Assembly: GCF_003569005.1 (NCBI RefSeq) | Contig: NZ_BCUR01000004.1 | Coordinates: 2,683,633 to 2,747,632 of the forward strand | Reading direction: 5' to 3' | Source of the DNA: Vibrio superstes | Lineage (GTDB): Bacteria > Pseudomonadota > Gammaproteobacteria > Enterobacterales > Vibrionaceae | Length of the DNA stretch: 64,000 nt | Shown here: positions 34,245-42,484 of the stretch, piece after piece | How positions within the stretch are numbered: position 1 is the stretch's first letter | How the letters are laid out: each line of letters begins with the position of its first letter | Translations under genes and position numbers: made by a program | The notes under the pieces: generated by a model | Database searches by the model: none | What the model saw: the letters and a program-made list of their open reading frames with translations, nothing else | Told to the model about the DNA's origin: nothing

Positions 34245-36497
34245 CTAACGCAAGGTTATCCTAGTCAGTTCCTCACCTAGGTAAGACATATTACTGCCTG
34301 GTACTGGGTAAAGCTGGTATTTACGTCCCTCTCCGTCGTTGTCTGACAGGGCAATATTCCACTGAATGCTTTCGCCATCTTTTAGCTCTGAATCAAGCTC
34401 AATCGCAAACATTAACTGTGTGCCTTCCTTGTGCCATTGCGCTTCATAGCCAAGTGCATAGTTAGTCGGCTCGAAACCTTCCCCAACCACAGTTCTAAAC
34501 TGAGTCATATCCTTGTCGCCCTGCTGAACAAACACCTCGACGTTATCGTTTTCATAGCTTTGTTCAGCGCCCGTAAAGGTCACATCATCTTGTCGTTCTA
34601 CAACACCGTATAACCATTTCCCGTGTACGCCAACCTGCCACGATCCCGATACATCAGCATCATCAAAACTCATATCTCTCTGATTTAGCTGATTAAAAGC
34701 AAATGAATAACGATAGGCGTTTTCCCAAACACTATCTTTAGCGCTGCTTGGTGCCTCGTTTAATTGACTCATAGAAAACGTCGGTGGTGTAGAGATTGGA
34801 TTCGGTGACACAACAGCATTTTGTCCATTCATGAACAGCTCGCCAAACTCCTCACCCTGCCAGCCCACATTGTTACCCGTTAGCGGATAAAGCTGAGCTT
34901 TGCGGTTGCCATCGTCTGTGTCGTTGTCATTATCAGATAGCGCAATATTAAAGCCTAACGTCTCACCCACTAGGTCTTCAAAATCGTCAAATTCAATAGC
35001 AAAGTCAAATACCTTACCATCTTCACTCCACGTACCCGTGGCTTTCCCAGGGAAACCTAACGGAGCAAAATCTTGACCTACGATTGAACGCAACTGCCAA
35101 TATTGTTCACCAAGTCGAATGAACACCTCAACATTGTCATTCTCATGCACAAGGCTATGGTTGGTCACCGTTGTCTCATCTGAGCGAATCACCTGGCCTA
35201 TGAGTTTATTCTTATAGTAACCCACGCCCCATTTTCCGCTCACCGTCTCTGAACCAGGCAGTCTTTGGTCTTTGCCATTAAGTTGGTTGTAGACAAATGG
35301 GTAATAAACCACAGCTTCAGCATTCAATGATTCTGATAACAAAGGCTTGGCATTGAATGGAGTGACATGACGCTTGGCATTGCTTAGGTCGGTAATGGGC
35401 TCATAGCCAAAATTTCCGGTTACCGCATCCACCAATACATCTTGCACCGCTATATAAGCCGGTTTTGCGCGGTAGTCTTTATCCAGCATCAAGGCTCTGC
35501 CGTAACCCTCAAACCAAGACGGCACCCAAGAGTACTTGTCACTCAGTCCCCAGGTCGTATACATGTCCACCTCAGGATAATAGGCCGCAAGCTTCATTAA
35601 GGTTTCATAATGCTTTGCTTGATCATTAAGCCCTGCCTGACCTTCACTATCTCGCATACGCACATCTATCTCAGTGAAGTGCGTATCCAGTCCAATCTCG
35701 GAGAATCGCTCAATATTGCGCGCAATAGATGCCTCACCAATAGGGTACTCACTCATTAGGTGTAGCTGTGTGCCTACGCCATGGATTGGCACACCTTTAT
35801 CTAGCAGGGCTTTTAAGTGACGATACACTGCATTGGATTTAGGTCCCATAGCTTCGGTGGAGTAATCGTTGTAGAACAGAACAGCATCAGGATCAGCCTC
35901 ATGCGCCCATCGAAAGGCCATCTCAATATACTCTTCACCTAAGACTTGATACCAAAGTGTTTCTCTAAAGGTACCATTGTCATTAAAGGCTTCGTTGACC
36001 ACATCCCAGTAAGCTACACGCCCTTTATAATGGCCGACCACCGTCTTGATGTGCTGTTCAAGCACCTCGCTCAGTTCTTCTTTAGTCCACTCAGTTTCTT
36101 CTAACCATTTAGGATTTTGGATATGCCAAACAAGGGCATGTCCTTTTACGACCATGTCATGCTCTTCAGCAAACTCAACGAGTTGGTCTGCTTTACTAAA
36201 ATCGAACTGACCACGCTGAGGCTGAACATAGCTAAACTTCATCTCATTCTCTGGCGTGATTTGTGAAAAATCGCGGATCAGTACCTGACGAAATAGAGGG
36301 TCCTCTAAGTGTCGAGTCTCTACAGCAGCACCTATCGCAAGGTTGATTTGATCAGCCAGAGATTTTAGAGGCATACCCGGAAGTTCACCCGGTTTAGCCA
36401 TAGCGGGTGTGGTGTCTTGGGTGGGTTGATTGGATTGTTCGGCGGAGCAAGCTGAGAGTAATGCGAGACAGAGTGAAGGGAAAAGTAACTTTCTCAT
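34245..36497 (-). CDS. GH10 endo-1,4-beta-xylanase lipoprotein with two CBM9-like modules
   Basis: A 750-residue secreted enzyme. MRKLLFPSLCLALLSACS is a lipoprotein signal with Cys17 as the lipid site, so the enzyme is probably outer-membrane anchored. The GH10 barrel spans about residues 45-360: GHALVWHIQNP, acid/base Glu169 in WDVVNEAF, nucleophile Glu276 in HFTEIDVR, and WGLSDKYSW. Two related modules of about 165 residues follow (about 385-560 and 585-750), each with YNQLN or FNQLN, VSGKWGVG/VSGSWQVG, ENDNVEVF and SDND...YPL/YPV; this pattern fits sugar-binding CBM9-like domains. It cuts xylan to oligosaccharides for the ABC importer encoded next to it. Confidence 0.95.
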   Translation of the reverse strand: MRKLLFPSLCLALLSACSAEQSNQPTQDTTPAMAKPGELPGMPLKSLADQINLAIGAAVETRHLEDPLFRQVLIRDFSQITPENEMKFSYVQPQRGQFDFSKADQLVEFAEEHDMVVKGHALVWHIQNPKWLEETEWTKEELSEVLEQHIKTVVGHYKGRVAYWDVVNEAFNDNGTFRETLWYQVLGEEYIEMAFRWAHEADPDAVLFYNDYSTEAMGPKSNAVYRHLKALLDKGVPIHGVGTQLHLMSEYPIGEASIARNIERFSEIGLDTHFTEIDVRMRDSEGQAGLNDQAKHYETLMKLAAYYPEVDMYTTWGLSDKYSWVPSWFEGYGRALMLDKDYRAKPAYIAVQDVLVDAVTGNFGYEPITDLSNAKRHVTPFNAKPLLSESLNAEAVVYYPFVYNQLNGKDQRLPGSETVSGKWGVGYYKNKLIGQVIRSDETTVTNHSLVHENDNVEVFIRLGEQYWQLRSIVGQDFAPLGFPGKATGTWSEDGKVFDFAIEFDDFEDLVGETLGFNIALSDNDNDTDDGNRKAQLYPLTGNNVGWQGEEFGELFMNGQNAVVSPNPISTPPTFSMSQLNEAPSSAKDSVWENAYRYSFAFNQLNQRDMSFDDADVSGSWQVGVHGKWLYGVVERQDDVTFTGAEQSYENDNVEVFVQQGDKDMTQFRTVVGEGFEPTNYALGYEAQWHKEGTQLMFAIELDSELKDGESIQWNIALSDNDGEGRKYQLYPVPGSNMSYLGEELTRITLR

Positions 36498-36588
36498 CTT
36501 TATTTCCTTTTTCTAGATGAAATTACACAACTGGATGCCTTAGTAGCATCCAGTGTGTTGTTGTCATCAATAGTTAGTAAGTGAAGGT

Positions 36589-37422
36589 TTATCCTTTAAC
36601 AGCACCAGAGGTAAGTCCGTCGATGAGTCGACGTGATGCCAGTATAAATAGAATAAGTAGCGGCAATACTGCGATGGCAGCACCGATAGAAACGGCGCCC
36701 CAAGGCACTTGTCCCGTTCCCTGTAGGGCACGAAGAGCCAGCGGTACTGTAAACATCTTCATGTCGTTCATTACCACCAAAGGTCCCATGAAGTTGTTCC
36801 AGGTTCCGATAAAGGTAATCAAACCTAAAGTACCAAATGCCGGTGTAATAAGAGGCACGATAACGCGATAGTAGATCTTAAACTCACCACAACCATCCAT
36901 GCGCGCCGCTTCAACCAACTCTTTAGGAATAGAGCTTGAAATGAACTGGCGCATCATGAAGATCCCCATTGCTCCACAAGCCGCAGGGATGATCAGTGCC
37001 TTAGGATCGTTCATCCAACCGATAGTAGACATGATCATTGCCGTTGGAATCATTCCTAAAAATGGAGGTAACAGCATGGTCGCCATAATGCCTACAAAGA
37101 GCGCGTTCTTGAACTTGAAGTCAAACATAGCGAAGGCGTAACCAGCTAGTGAGCAGAACAATAAATTCAAGAAGGTCACCACAATGGCAACATATAAACT
37201 CAAACCAAGGTTGTGCCAAAAGTAAGGTAGAAACTCCAGTAAGGTATTAAAGTTTTCTACTAAGTAATCACCTAACCCAATCGGTGGCGGTACCGACAAG
37301 ATGCCCGCATTCGAGTGAGAGGAGAATATGAACATGAAGTAGAACGGAGCAATCATGATTACTGCTCCAACGGCTACAAAACCGTAGGCAATGAGCTTAT
37401 CTTTTTCTATTACTTTTCTCAT
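36589..37422 (-). CDS. Sugar ABC transporter permease, MalG type
   Basis: A 277-residue inner-membrane permease with six predicted helices. The EAA loop for contact with the ATPase reads ELVEAARMDGCGEFKIYYRVIVPL at about residues 175-198 (EAA---G form). N-terminal helix VAVGAVIMIAPFYFMF. It overlaps the MalF-type gene by 4 bp, indicating coupled translation. With the binding protein and ATPase genes upstream it forms a carbohydrate uptake family 1 importer; xylo-oligosaccharide as substrate is inferred from the neighbouring xylanase and GH43 genes. Confidence 0.92.
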   Translation of the reverse strand: MRKVIEKDKLIAYGFVAVGAVIMIAPFYFMFIFSSHSNAGILSVPPPIGLGDYLVENFNTLLEFLPYFWHNLGLSLYVAIVVTFLNLLFCSLAGYAFAMFDFKFKNALFVGIMATMLLPPFLGMIPTAMIMSTIGWMNDPKALIIPAACGAMGIFMMRQFISSSIPKELVEAARMDGCGEFKIYYRVIVPLITPAFGTLGLITFIGTWNNFMGPLVVMNDMKMFTVPLALRALQGTGQVPWGAVSIGAAIAVLPLLILFILASRRLIDGLTSGAVKG

Positions 37423-38396
37423 TGGTTGTTCCCACCTAAAAGCTTGTTATTTATTAGCGTCAATCCGGCAATAATCATGAAGAGAATCCAAGAGATTGCT
37501 GACGCTGTACCAAAGTCACTTTCAACGAATGCTGTGATGTACATGTGCATCGCGGCTGTTTTACCCGCTTGCTCTAAGCCACCTGTACCGCCAGTGATGA
37601 TGAAGGGTTCTTCAAACAACTGCAGGTTACCGATGATGGTGAGTGTTACTGCAAAGAAGGCCATCGGTTTTAGCATTGGTAAGGTGATATGCAGGAACTG
37701 TTGATAACGGTTCGCACCATCGATGATGGCAGCTTCGTAGATATCTTTTGGAATAGTCTGCAGTGCTGACAAGTACAACACGGTGTTCCAGCCAACAAAT
37801 CGCCAGAAGACCACAAATGAGATCATATCTTTGGTGTAGGCAGGTTTAGCCCAATCAATGTTCTCTGTAGGGAATAGCCAAGACAGTACCTTGATATCAC
37901 CAATAGTGAAGTTACCCAGTGAGGTAAGCACCTGGTTGATCATGCCAAAATCACGCGAGAATAAGGTAGTGAATACCAAAGAGATCGCGACCGTAGACGT
38001 AATGTAAGGAACAAAATAAATACCAATCACGGTATTTCGCATTCTCATAAAGCTAGTATGAATGAAGAATGCTAACGGCAGAGCAACGGCGTGTTGCGGA
38101 ATACCCGACTTAAGGGCAATAACAAAGGTGTTATATATTGAGGTTTGGAACCATTCATCTTGCAGGGCGAATGTATAGTTCTCAATACCTACCCACTCCA
38201 TTGCAGCGAGACCCGCTGCAGGCTCCCAATAATGGAATGACAAATACAAAGAAAATAAAAGTGGAAATAATCCGAAGATGCCAAATATTACGAAGAATGG
38301 CAGCACAAAAATATAAGGGGCAACTTTGTTGCCTTTGCGCAGCCAAAAACGACTCTTCTGTGGCGAAGTAGGACTGGTAGCTAATAAAGAACTCAT
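37419..38396 (-). CDS. Sugar ABC transporter permease, MalF type
   Basis: A 325-residue inner-membrane permease. The first helix is YIFVLPFFVIFGIFGLFPLL; the EAA loop is DIYEAAIIDGANRYQQFLHI near residues 220-240. Pairs with the MalG-type protein as the heterodimeric channel. The gene lies 58 bp after the binding-protein gene, with a strong hairpin between, and overlaps the next permease by 4 bp. Confidence 0.92.
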   Translation of the reverse strand: MSSLLATSPTSPQKSRFWLRKGNKVAPYIFVLPFFVIFGIFGLFPLLFSLYLSFHYWEPAAGLAAMEWVGIENYTFALQDEWFQTSIYNTFVIALKSGIPQHAVALPLAFFIHTSFMRMRNTVIGIYFVPYITSTVAISLVFTTLFSRDFGMINQVLTSLGNFTIGDIKVLSWLFPTENIDWAKPAYTKDMISFVVFWRFVGWNTVLYLSALQTIPKDIYEAAIIDGANRYQQFLHITLPMLKPMAFFAVTLTIIGNLQLFEEPFIITGGTGGLEQAGKTAAMHMYITAFVESDFGTASAISWILFMIIAGLTLINNKLLGGNNQ

Positions 38397-38411
38397 AATC
38401 TTATCCCAACT

Positions 38412-38445
38412 AAAAAACAGCGGGTTAGGGTCATAGCCCTAACCC
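38412..38445 (-). terminator. Hairpin between binding-protein and permease genes
   Basis: Minus strand GGGTTAGGG, loop ctatga, CCCTAACCC, then gctgTTTTTTAG. Such hairpins in ABC operons let the binding protein be made in excess over the membrane parts. Confidence 0.8.
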
Positions 38446-38454
38446 GGGCGTTAC

Positions 38455-39708
38455 TTAACGACGACGTGCACGACGTTGGATTTGCTTCTCAGCATTCGCT
38501 AGTACCTGATCGATATCAGCGTCTTTTTCTAGAACTTGTTCAAGTGCATCATTGATAACTTGGCGAGCGACTTCGTCATAGCGGTCAGCAACACGTGCTG
38601 GTACTTTCTCTGATGCGGCACGCCAAACTAAACGAGCTTTTTGTCCACCTAGGTAAGGCACTTCTTCGTTGAAGAACTCAGCTGAGTGAACTGATTGCAG
38701 TGCAGGGAATGCGTTGATCTCTACGAAACCTAGCATTTGAACTTCAGGGTTCGTTGCCATGAACTCAATGAACTTCCATGCTGCTTCTTTGTTTTTCGCT
38801 TTCTTAGGGATGCCGTAGAACGATCCACCCCAACTTGCATATGCTTCAGCAGGAAGCTGAGCCGTACGCCACTTACCTACTTCTTCAGGAGCAATCCAGT
38901 CTTGTAAGTGACCACCTAACCAAGCACCCATCATTTGCGATGCAATCGTTCCGCGACGCAGACCTTCAGTCCACTCATTTGACCAAGCACCTACTTCAGC
39001 ATCAATGCCAGCATCACGCGCTTTTTTCGCTAAACGGAAGGCTTCTTTAAAGCGAGGAGAGTTAACCAAGATGTTGTGTTCGCTATCGAAGTAAACACCC
39101 TCGCCATCTTTTAGATTGGCACGAATATAAATGTCTTTGATATCAACAGCATTTGCTAGCAAGTAACTGCCCGTTGTCTCCTTAACCTTGATACCAGCCT
39201 CAATGAAAGAGTCCCAGTCCTTAATAAGTTCTTCTTCGGTCACACCCGCTTTATCAAGTATGTCTTTACGATAGAAAGTCGCACCAGGGCCGATGTCAGC
39301 AGGGATCCCAGACAATACGCCTTTTGAATTAGTACCTTGAGCTACAGCATAAGGAACAAGCTGATCGGTAAATTGAGTTGCGTTGTATGGTGCTGCACCT
39401 AAGTCTTCTAAGCCGCCCCCTTCAATGAATCGACCAACATAACCATACTCAATACCCATCACATCAGGCACATTGGCACCTGTAGCAAGCGCAGTTGTCA
39501 TCGCATTATGGTGATCGCCGTAAGCTAGAGTGACGACCTTGACCTTAATGTCTGGGTATTGCTTCTCAAACAAGGGAACTGCAGCTTCTGCTACCTGATT
39601 AAAGTTGGGAAAAGAGGCAACGCTAAGCTCCACTGTCTCTGCCTGAGCATAGCCAGCAACGGCGGATGCTATCGCAAGAGACATTACCTTGAGATTTAAC
39701 TTTTTCAT
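38455..39708 (-). CDS. Extracellular solute-binding protein, family 1
   Basis: A 417-residue periplasmic sugar-binding protein. Signal peptide MKKLNLKVMSLAIASAVAGY then AQA, cleavage before ETVELS. The body shows the family 1 pattern: LFEKQYPDIKVKVVTL, GANVPDVMGIEYGYVGRF, GIPADIGPGATFYRKDIL, and KNKEAAWKFIEFMATNPE. The C-terminus is very basic (QIQRRARRR), unusual for the family. It probably captures xylo-oligosaccharides released by the neighbouring xylanase. Confidence 0.92.
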   Translation of the reverse strand: MKKLNLKVMSLAIASAVAGYAQAETVELSVASFPNFNQVAEAAVPLFEKQYPDIKVKVVTLAYGDHHNAMTTALATGANVPDVMGIEYGYVGRFIEGGGLEDLGAAPYNATQFTDQLVPYAVAQGTNSKGVLSGIPADIGPGATFYRKDILDKAGVTEEELIKDWDSFIEAGIKVKETTGSYLLANAVDIKDIYIRANLKDGEGVYFDSEHNILVNSPRFKEAFRLAKKARDAGIDAEVGAWSNEWTEGLRRGTIASQMMGAWLGGHLQDWIAPEEVGKWRTAQLPAEAYASWGGSFYGIPKKAKNKEAAWKFIEFMATNPEVQMLGFVEINAFPALQSVHSAEFFNEEVPYLGGQKARLVWRAASEKVPARVADRYDEVARQVINDALEQVLEKDADIDQVLANAEKQIQRRARRR

Positions 39709-39720
39709 TATTCTTCCTTT

Positions 39721-40767
39721 TTATAGTAGGGTAATGCTTTGATTTTCATCGAAATAGTGAACATTTCGAGAGTCAAAATACACGTTAATATGATCGTCTA
39801 GATCTTCTTCTTGGTATGGGGTTTCGATGGTGATTCGCTTCGAACCAAGCAAACCATTCACATGAATAACGGAGCCTAATACTTCATGTCCTATAACATC
39901 GACCTTGGCAGAACAGCGGTGAGTCGCATCGACGTCGTTCTCCGTTAAGGTGAAGTCCTGTGGACGAATACCAATGGACTCAACGGTGTTGGTATCGATG
40001 GAATGTGGCAGGCAACTTACGAAATCGTGCTCGGTAGAAGGCATGATGTTGATTTCAGGACTACCGATAAATTTCGCTACAAACTTAGTGCGAGGTTTTT
40101 CGAATATCTCTTTTGGCGTGCCAACCTGTTCGATAACACCGTTATTCAGAATCACAATTCGGTCCGCTAGCGTCATCGCTTCAACTTGGTCGTGGGTAAC
40201 GTAGATAACTGTGGTTTGCACACGCTTATGTAGAGCTTTTATTTCTTTGCGCATTGCTCCGCGCAACTTCGCATCCAAGTTCGATAGGGGTTCATCAAAT
40301 AGGAATACTTCGGGTGTACGAACCATTGCACGCCCCATCGCGACACGCTGTCTTTGACCACCCGATAGATCTTTGGGTTTTCTATCAAGTAGAGGCGTCA
40401 ACTCCAATACCTCTGCCACTTCAGCAACCATCTCTTTGCGTTTAGCCTTATCAACCTTCATGTTCTCTAGCGCAAAGCCGATATTTTCTTCTACTGTCAT
40501 ATGTGGGTAGAGAGCATAGCTTTGAAATACCATTGCGATATTTCGCTCAATTGGGTGTAGGTCGTTTACAAGTAGGTCATCAATGTAGATCTCGCCGTCA
40601 CTGATGTCTTCTAGGCCCGCTAGCATTCTTAAGGTGGTGGATTTTCCGCAGCCAGAAGGCCCTAATAGAACCACAAACTCACCGTGCTTTATGTCTAGGT
40701 CAACGCCTTTTACTACTTCCGTATCGCCGTAGGATTTTTTTAAATTGTTAAATTTTACAGATGCCAT
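39721..40767 (-). CDS. Sugar ABC transporter ATPase (MalK/UgpC type), copy A
   Basis: A 348-residue ATPase. Walker A GPSGCGKST, signature LSGGQRQRVAMGRAMVR, Walker B VFLFDEPLSNLDAKLR, switch His in VTHDQVEAMTLADR; the C-terminal regulatory OB-fold region follows from about residue 235. First gene of the leftward ATPase-binding protein-MalF-MalG-xylanase run, 12 bp ahead of the binding-protein gene. A second ATPase gene diverges from it across 445 bp. Confidence 0.95.
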   Translation of the reverse strand: MASVKFNNLKKSYGDTEVVKGVDLDIKHGEFVVLLGPSGCGKSTTLRMLAGLEDISDGEIYIDDLLVNDLHPIERNIAMVFQSYALYPHMTVEENIGFALENMKVDKAKRKEMVAEVAEVLELTPLLDRKPKDLSGGQRQRVAMGRAMVRTPEVFLFDEPLSNLDAKLRGAMRKEIKALHKRVQTTVIYVTHDQVEAMTLADRIVILNNGVIEQVGTPKEIFEKPRTKFVAKFIGSPEINIMPSTEHDFVSCLPHSIDTNTVESIGIRPQDFTLTENDVDATHRCSAKVDVIGHEVLGSVIHVNGLLGSKRITIETPYQEEDLDDHINVYFDSRNVHYFDENQSITLL

Positions 40768-41212
40768 TTACATCACCTAAGAGTAATAAACCTTCAAAAT
40801 TTTCTGTCATTCATACTGTGAAATAATAAGCTCATCAGCAATTGTGAAATTTCATATCAAATTTATTCTTTTTATTTGTCAGCTAGGTTTATCTCAATAA
40901 TTAGCTATTGCTCACACTTACAATTGCTTTACAACATATCGCATTGACAGGTTGAATTTATTTATCAAGATTCCCGAACCAATTAATAGAGAGGAGGTAA
41001 ATAGAGCTAAGCTAAAGCCTAATTCCTTTTGATTTTATATGTGAACCGGATCACTTAATTTGTTATTTTTTAACTAAATAACGTAGAGATGTGATCATTC
41101 GCAAATTAGTCAAATAACTTAAAGTCAGTAATAAATTTCATAATTGAGGAAATAGATAAAACTGATTCATGATAAGACAAATGATTCATCCTTTTGGACT
41201 TAGGTAGAGACG
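40768..41212. promoter_or_regulatory. Divergent control region between the two ABC ATPase genes
   Basis: The CRP site TGTGAACCGGATCACT lies at 41040-41055. AAATTTCATAATTGAGGAAA at 41133-41152 faces the rightward gene and AAATTTCACAATTGCTGATG (minus strand, 40833-40852) faces the leftward operon; both resemble XylR half sites. The remainder is AT-rich. Divergent, xylose-inducible and catabolite-controlled promoters are inferred. Confidence 0.65.
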
Positions 41213-42295
41213 ATGGCAACTGTAGAGTTTAGAGGCGTAGACAAGATTTACTCCGGAGATACGCACGTAGTAAAGGACTTCAATCTTAAGATTGAGGATG
41301 GCGAATTTGTAGTATTGCTAGGTCCCTCTGGCTGCGGTAAATCCACCACCCTTAGAATGTTGGCTGGCCTAGAAGACATCAGCAATGGTGAAGTTGTCAT
41401 TGATGATCTGGTCGTCAATGACTTGAATCCAAAGGATAGAAATATCGCAATGGTATTTCAAAGCTATGCCCTATACCCACATATGACGGTGGCAGAAAAC
41501 ATAGGTTTCTCCCTTAAGATGGCAGGGGTAGATAAGAAAGAAGTTGAGCAACAAGTGCGCCGTGTTTCTGACATGTTGCAACTGACACCACTACTGAATA
41601 GAAAGCCAAGAGCCTTGTCTGGAGGACAACGCCAGCGTGTCGCTATGGGTCGTGCTATGGTTCGCACACCCGAAGTATTCTTGTTTGATGAACCACTATC
41701 AAACCTAGATGCTAAGCTGCGTAATACCATGCGCACTGAACTAAAAGAGCTACATAGAAAACACAACAAAACCACCGTTTATGTTACCCACGATCAAATA
41801 GAAGCAATGACCCTTGCAGACAAGGTAGTTATATTGCGTGACGGTTTAATAGAACAAGTAGGAACGCCAAAAGAGATATTCCATAAACCGGTGAACCAGT
41901 TTGTCGCAACCTTTATCGGTAGTCCAACTATGAATATGTTACCTGTGAATATTCATAAAAAGGGTGAACTGTGGGAGCTTAGAGTTGAAGATACAAACTA
42001 CCTTCTTTCTGAGGCCTATCACAACTCAGGTATCCAAGAAGGCCCGGCAACCTTAGGTATCCGACCATCAGATATCAGCAGTGAAGAAAGTGACAACTCG
42101 ATCCCTATCGAATTATTTGTGGAAACTACGGAGTTACTGGGCGCGACGGTACAAATTAATGGTGTTTACCAAGATGTAAATGTTGTTATTGAAGTTGATT
42201 CAGATAAAAGTGTATCGGACAATAAAATGCAACGCTTCTATATAGATCGAAATAGAATGCATATTTTTGATAGTGCAGGTAAGGCTTTAATTTAG
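41213..42295 (+). CDS. Sugar ABC transporter ATPase (MalK/UgpC type), copy B
   Basis: A 360-residue ATPase with Walker A GPSGCGKST, signature LSGGQRQRVAMGRAMVR, Walker B VFLFDEPLSNLDAKLR and VTHDQIEAMTLAD. It shares the N-terminal domain closely with copy A, but the C-terminal regulatory domain (from about residue 235) differs strongly. No permease or binding protein follows; it stands alone between the divergent promoter and xylA-2. It may serve the same permeases, or a transporter elsewhere. RBS is TAGGTAGAGACG. Confidence 0.93.
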   Translation: MATVEFRGVDKIYSGDTHVVKDFNLKIEDGEFVVLLGPSGCGKSTTLRMLAGLEDISNGEVVIDDLVVNDLNPKDRNIAMVFQSYALYPHMTVAENIGFSLKMAGVDKKEVEQQVRRVSDMLQLTPLLNRKPRALSGGQRQRVAMGRAMVRTPEVFLFDEPLSNLDAKLRNTMRTELKELHRKHNKTTVYVTHDQIEAMTLADKVVILRDGLIEQVGTPKEIFHKPVNQFVATFIGSPTMNMLPVNIHKKGELWELRVEDTNYLLSEAYHNSGIQEGPATLGIRPSDISSEESDNSIPIELFVETTELLGATVQINGVYQDVNVVIEVDSDKSVSDNKMQRFYIDRNRMHIFDSAGKALI

Positions 42296-42315
42296 CTCTT
42301 ATATAGAATCATTAA

Positions 42316-42356
42316 AAACAACCGCAGTGATCATTAAATCACTGCGGTTGTTTTGC
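42316..42356 (+). terminator. Intrinsic terminator of ATPase copy B
   Basis: ACAACCGCAGTGAT, short loop, ATCACTGCGGTTGT then TTTG: a 14-bp stem. Confidence 0.88.
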
Positions 42357-42404
42357 TGTAATAAATAAACTCAAAGCAATAATAAATTACCTAAGCAACA
42401 AATA

Positions 42405-42429
42405 AAATTTCATAATTGTAATTAAAACG
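42405..42429 (+). promoter_or_regulatory. XylR-like motif upstream of xylA-2
   Basis: AAATTTCATAATTGTAATTA matches the motif before ATPase copy B over AAATTTCATAATTG. It lies about 60 bp upstream of the xylA-2 ATG. Confidence 0.5.
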
Positions 42430-42484
42430 CTGAACATTGATCATTGAATTCGAAGATTAATCCTACTAACTGGGTACAAAAATT

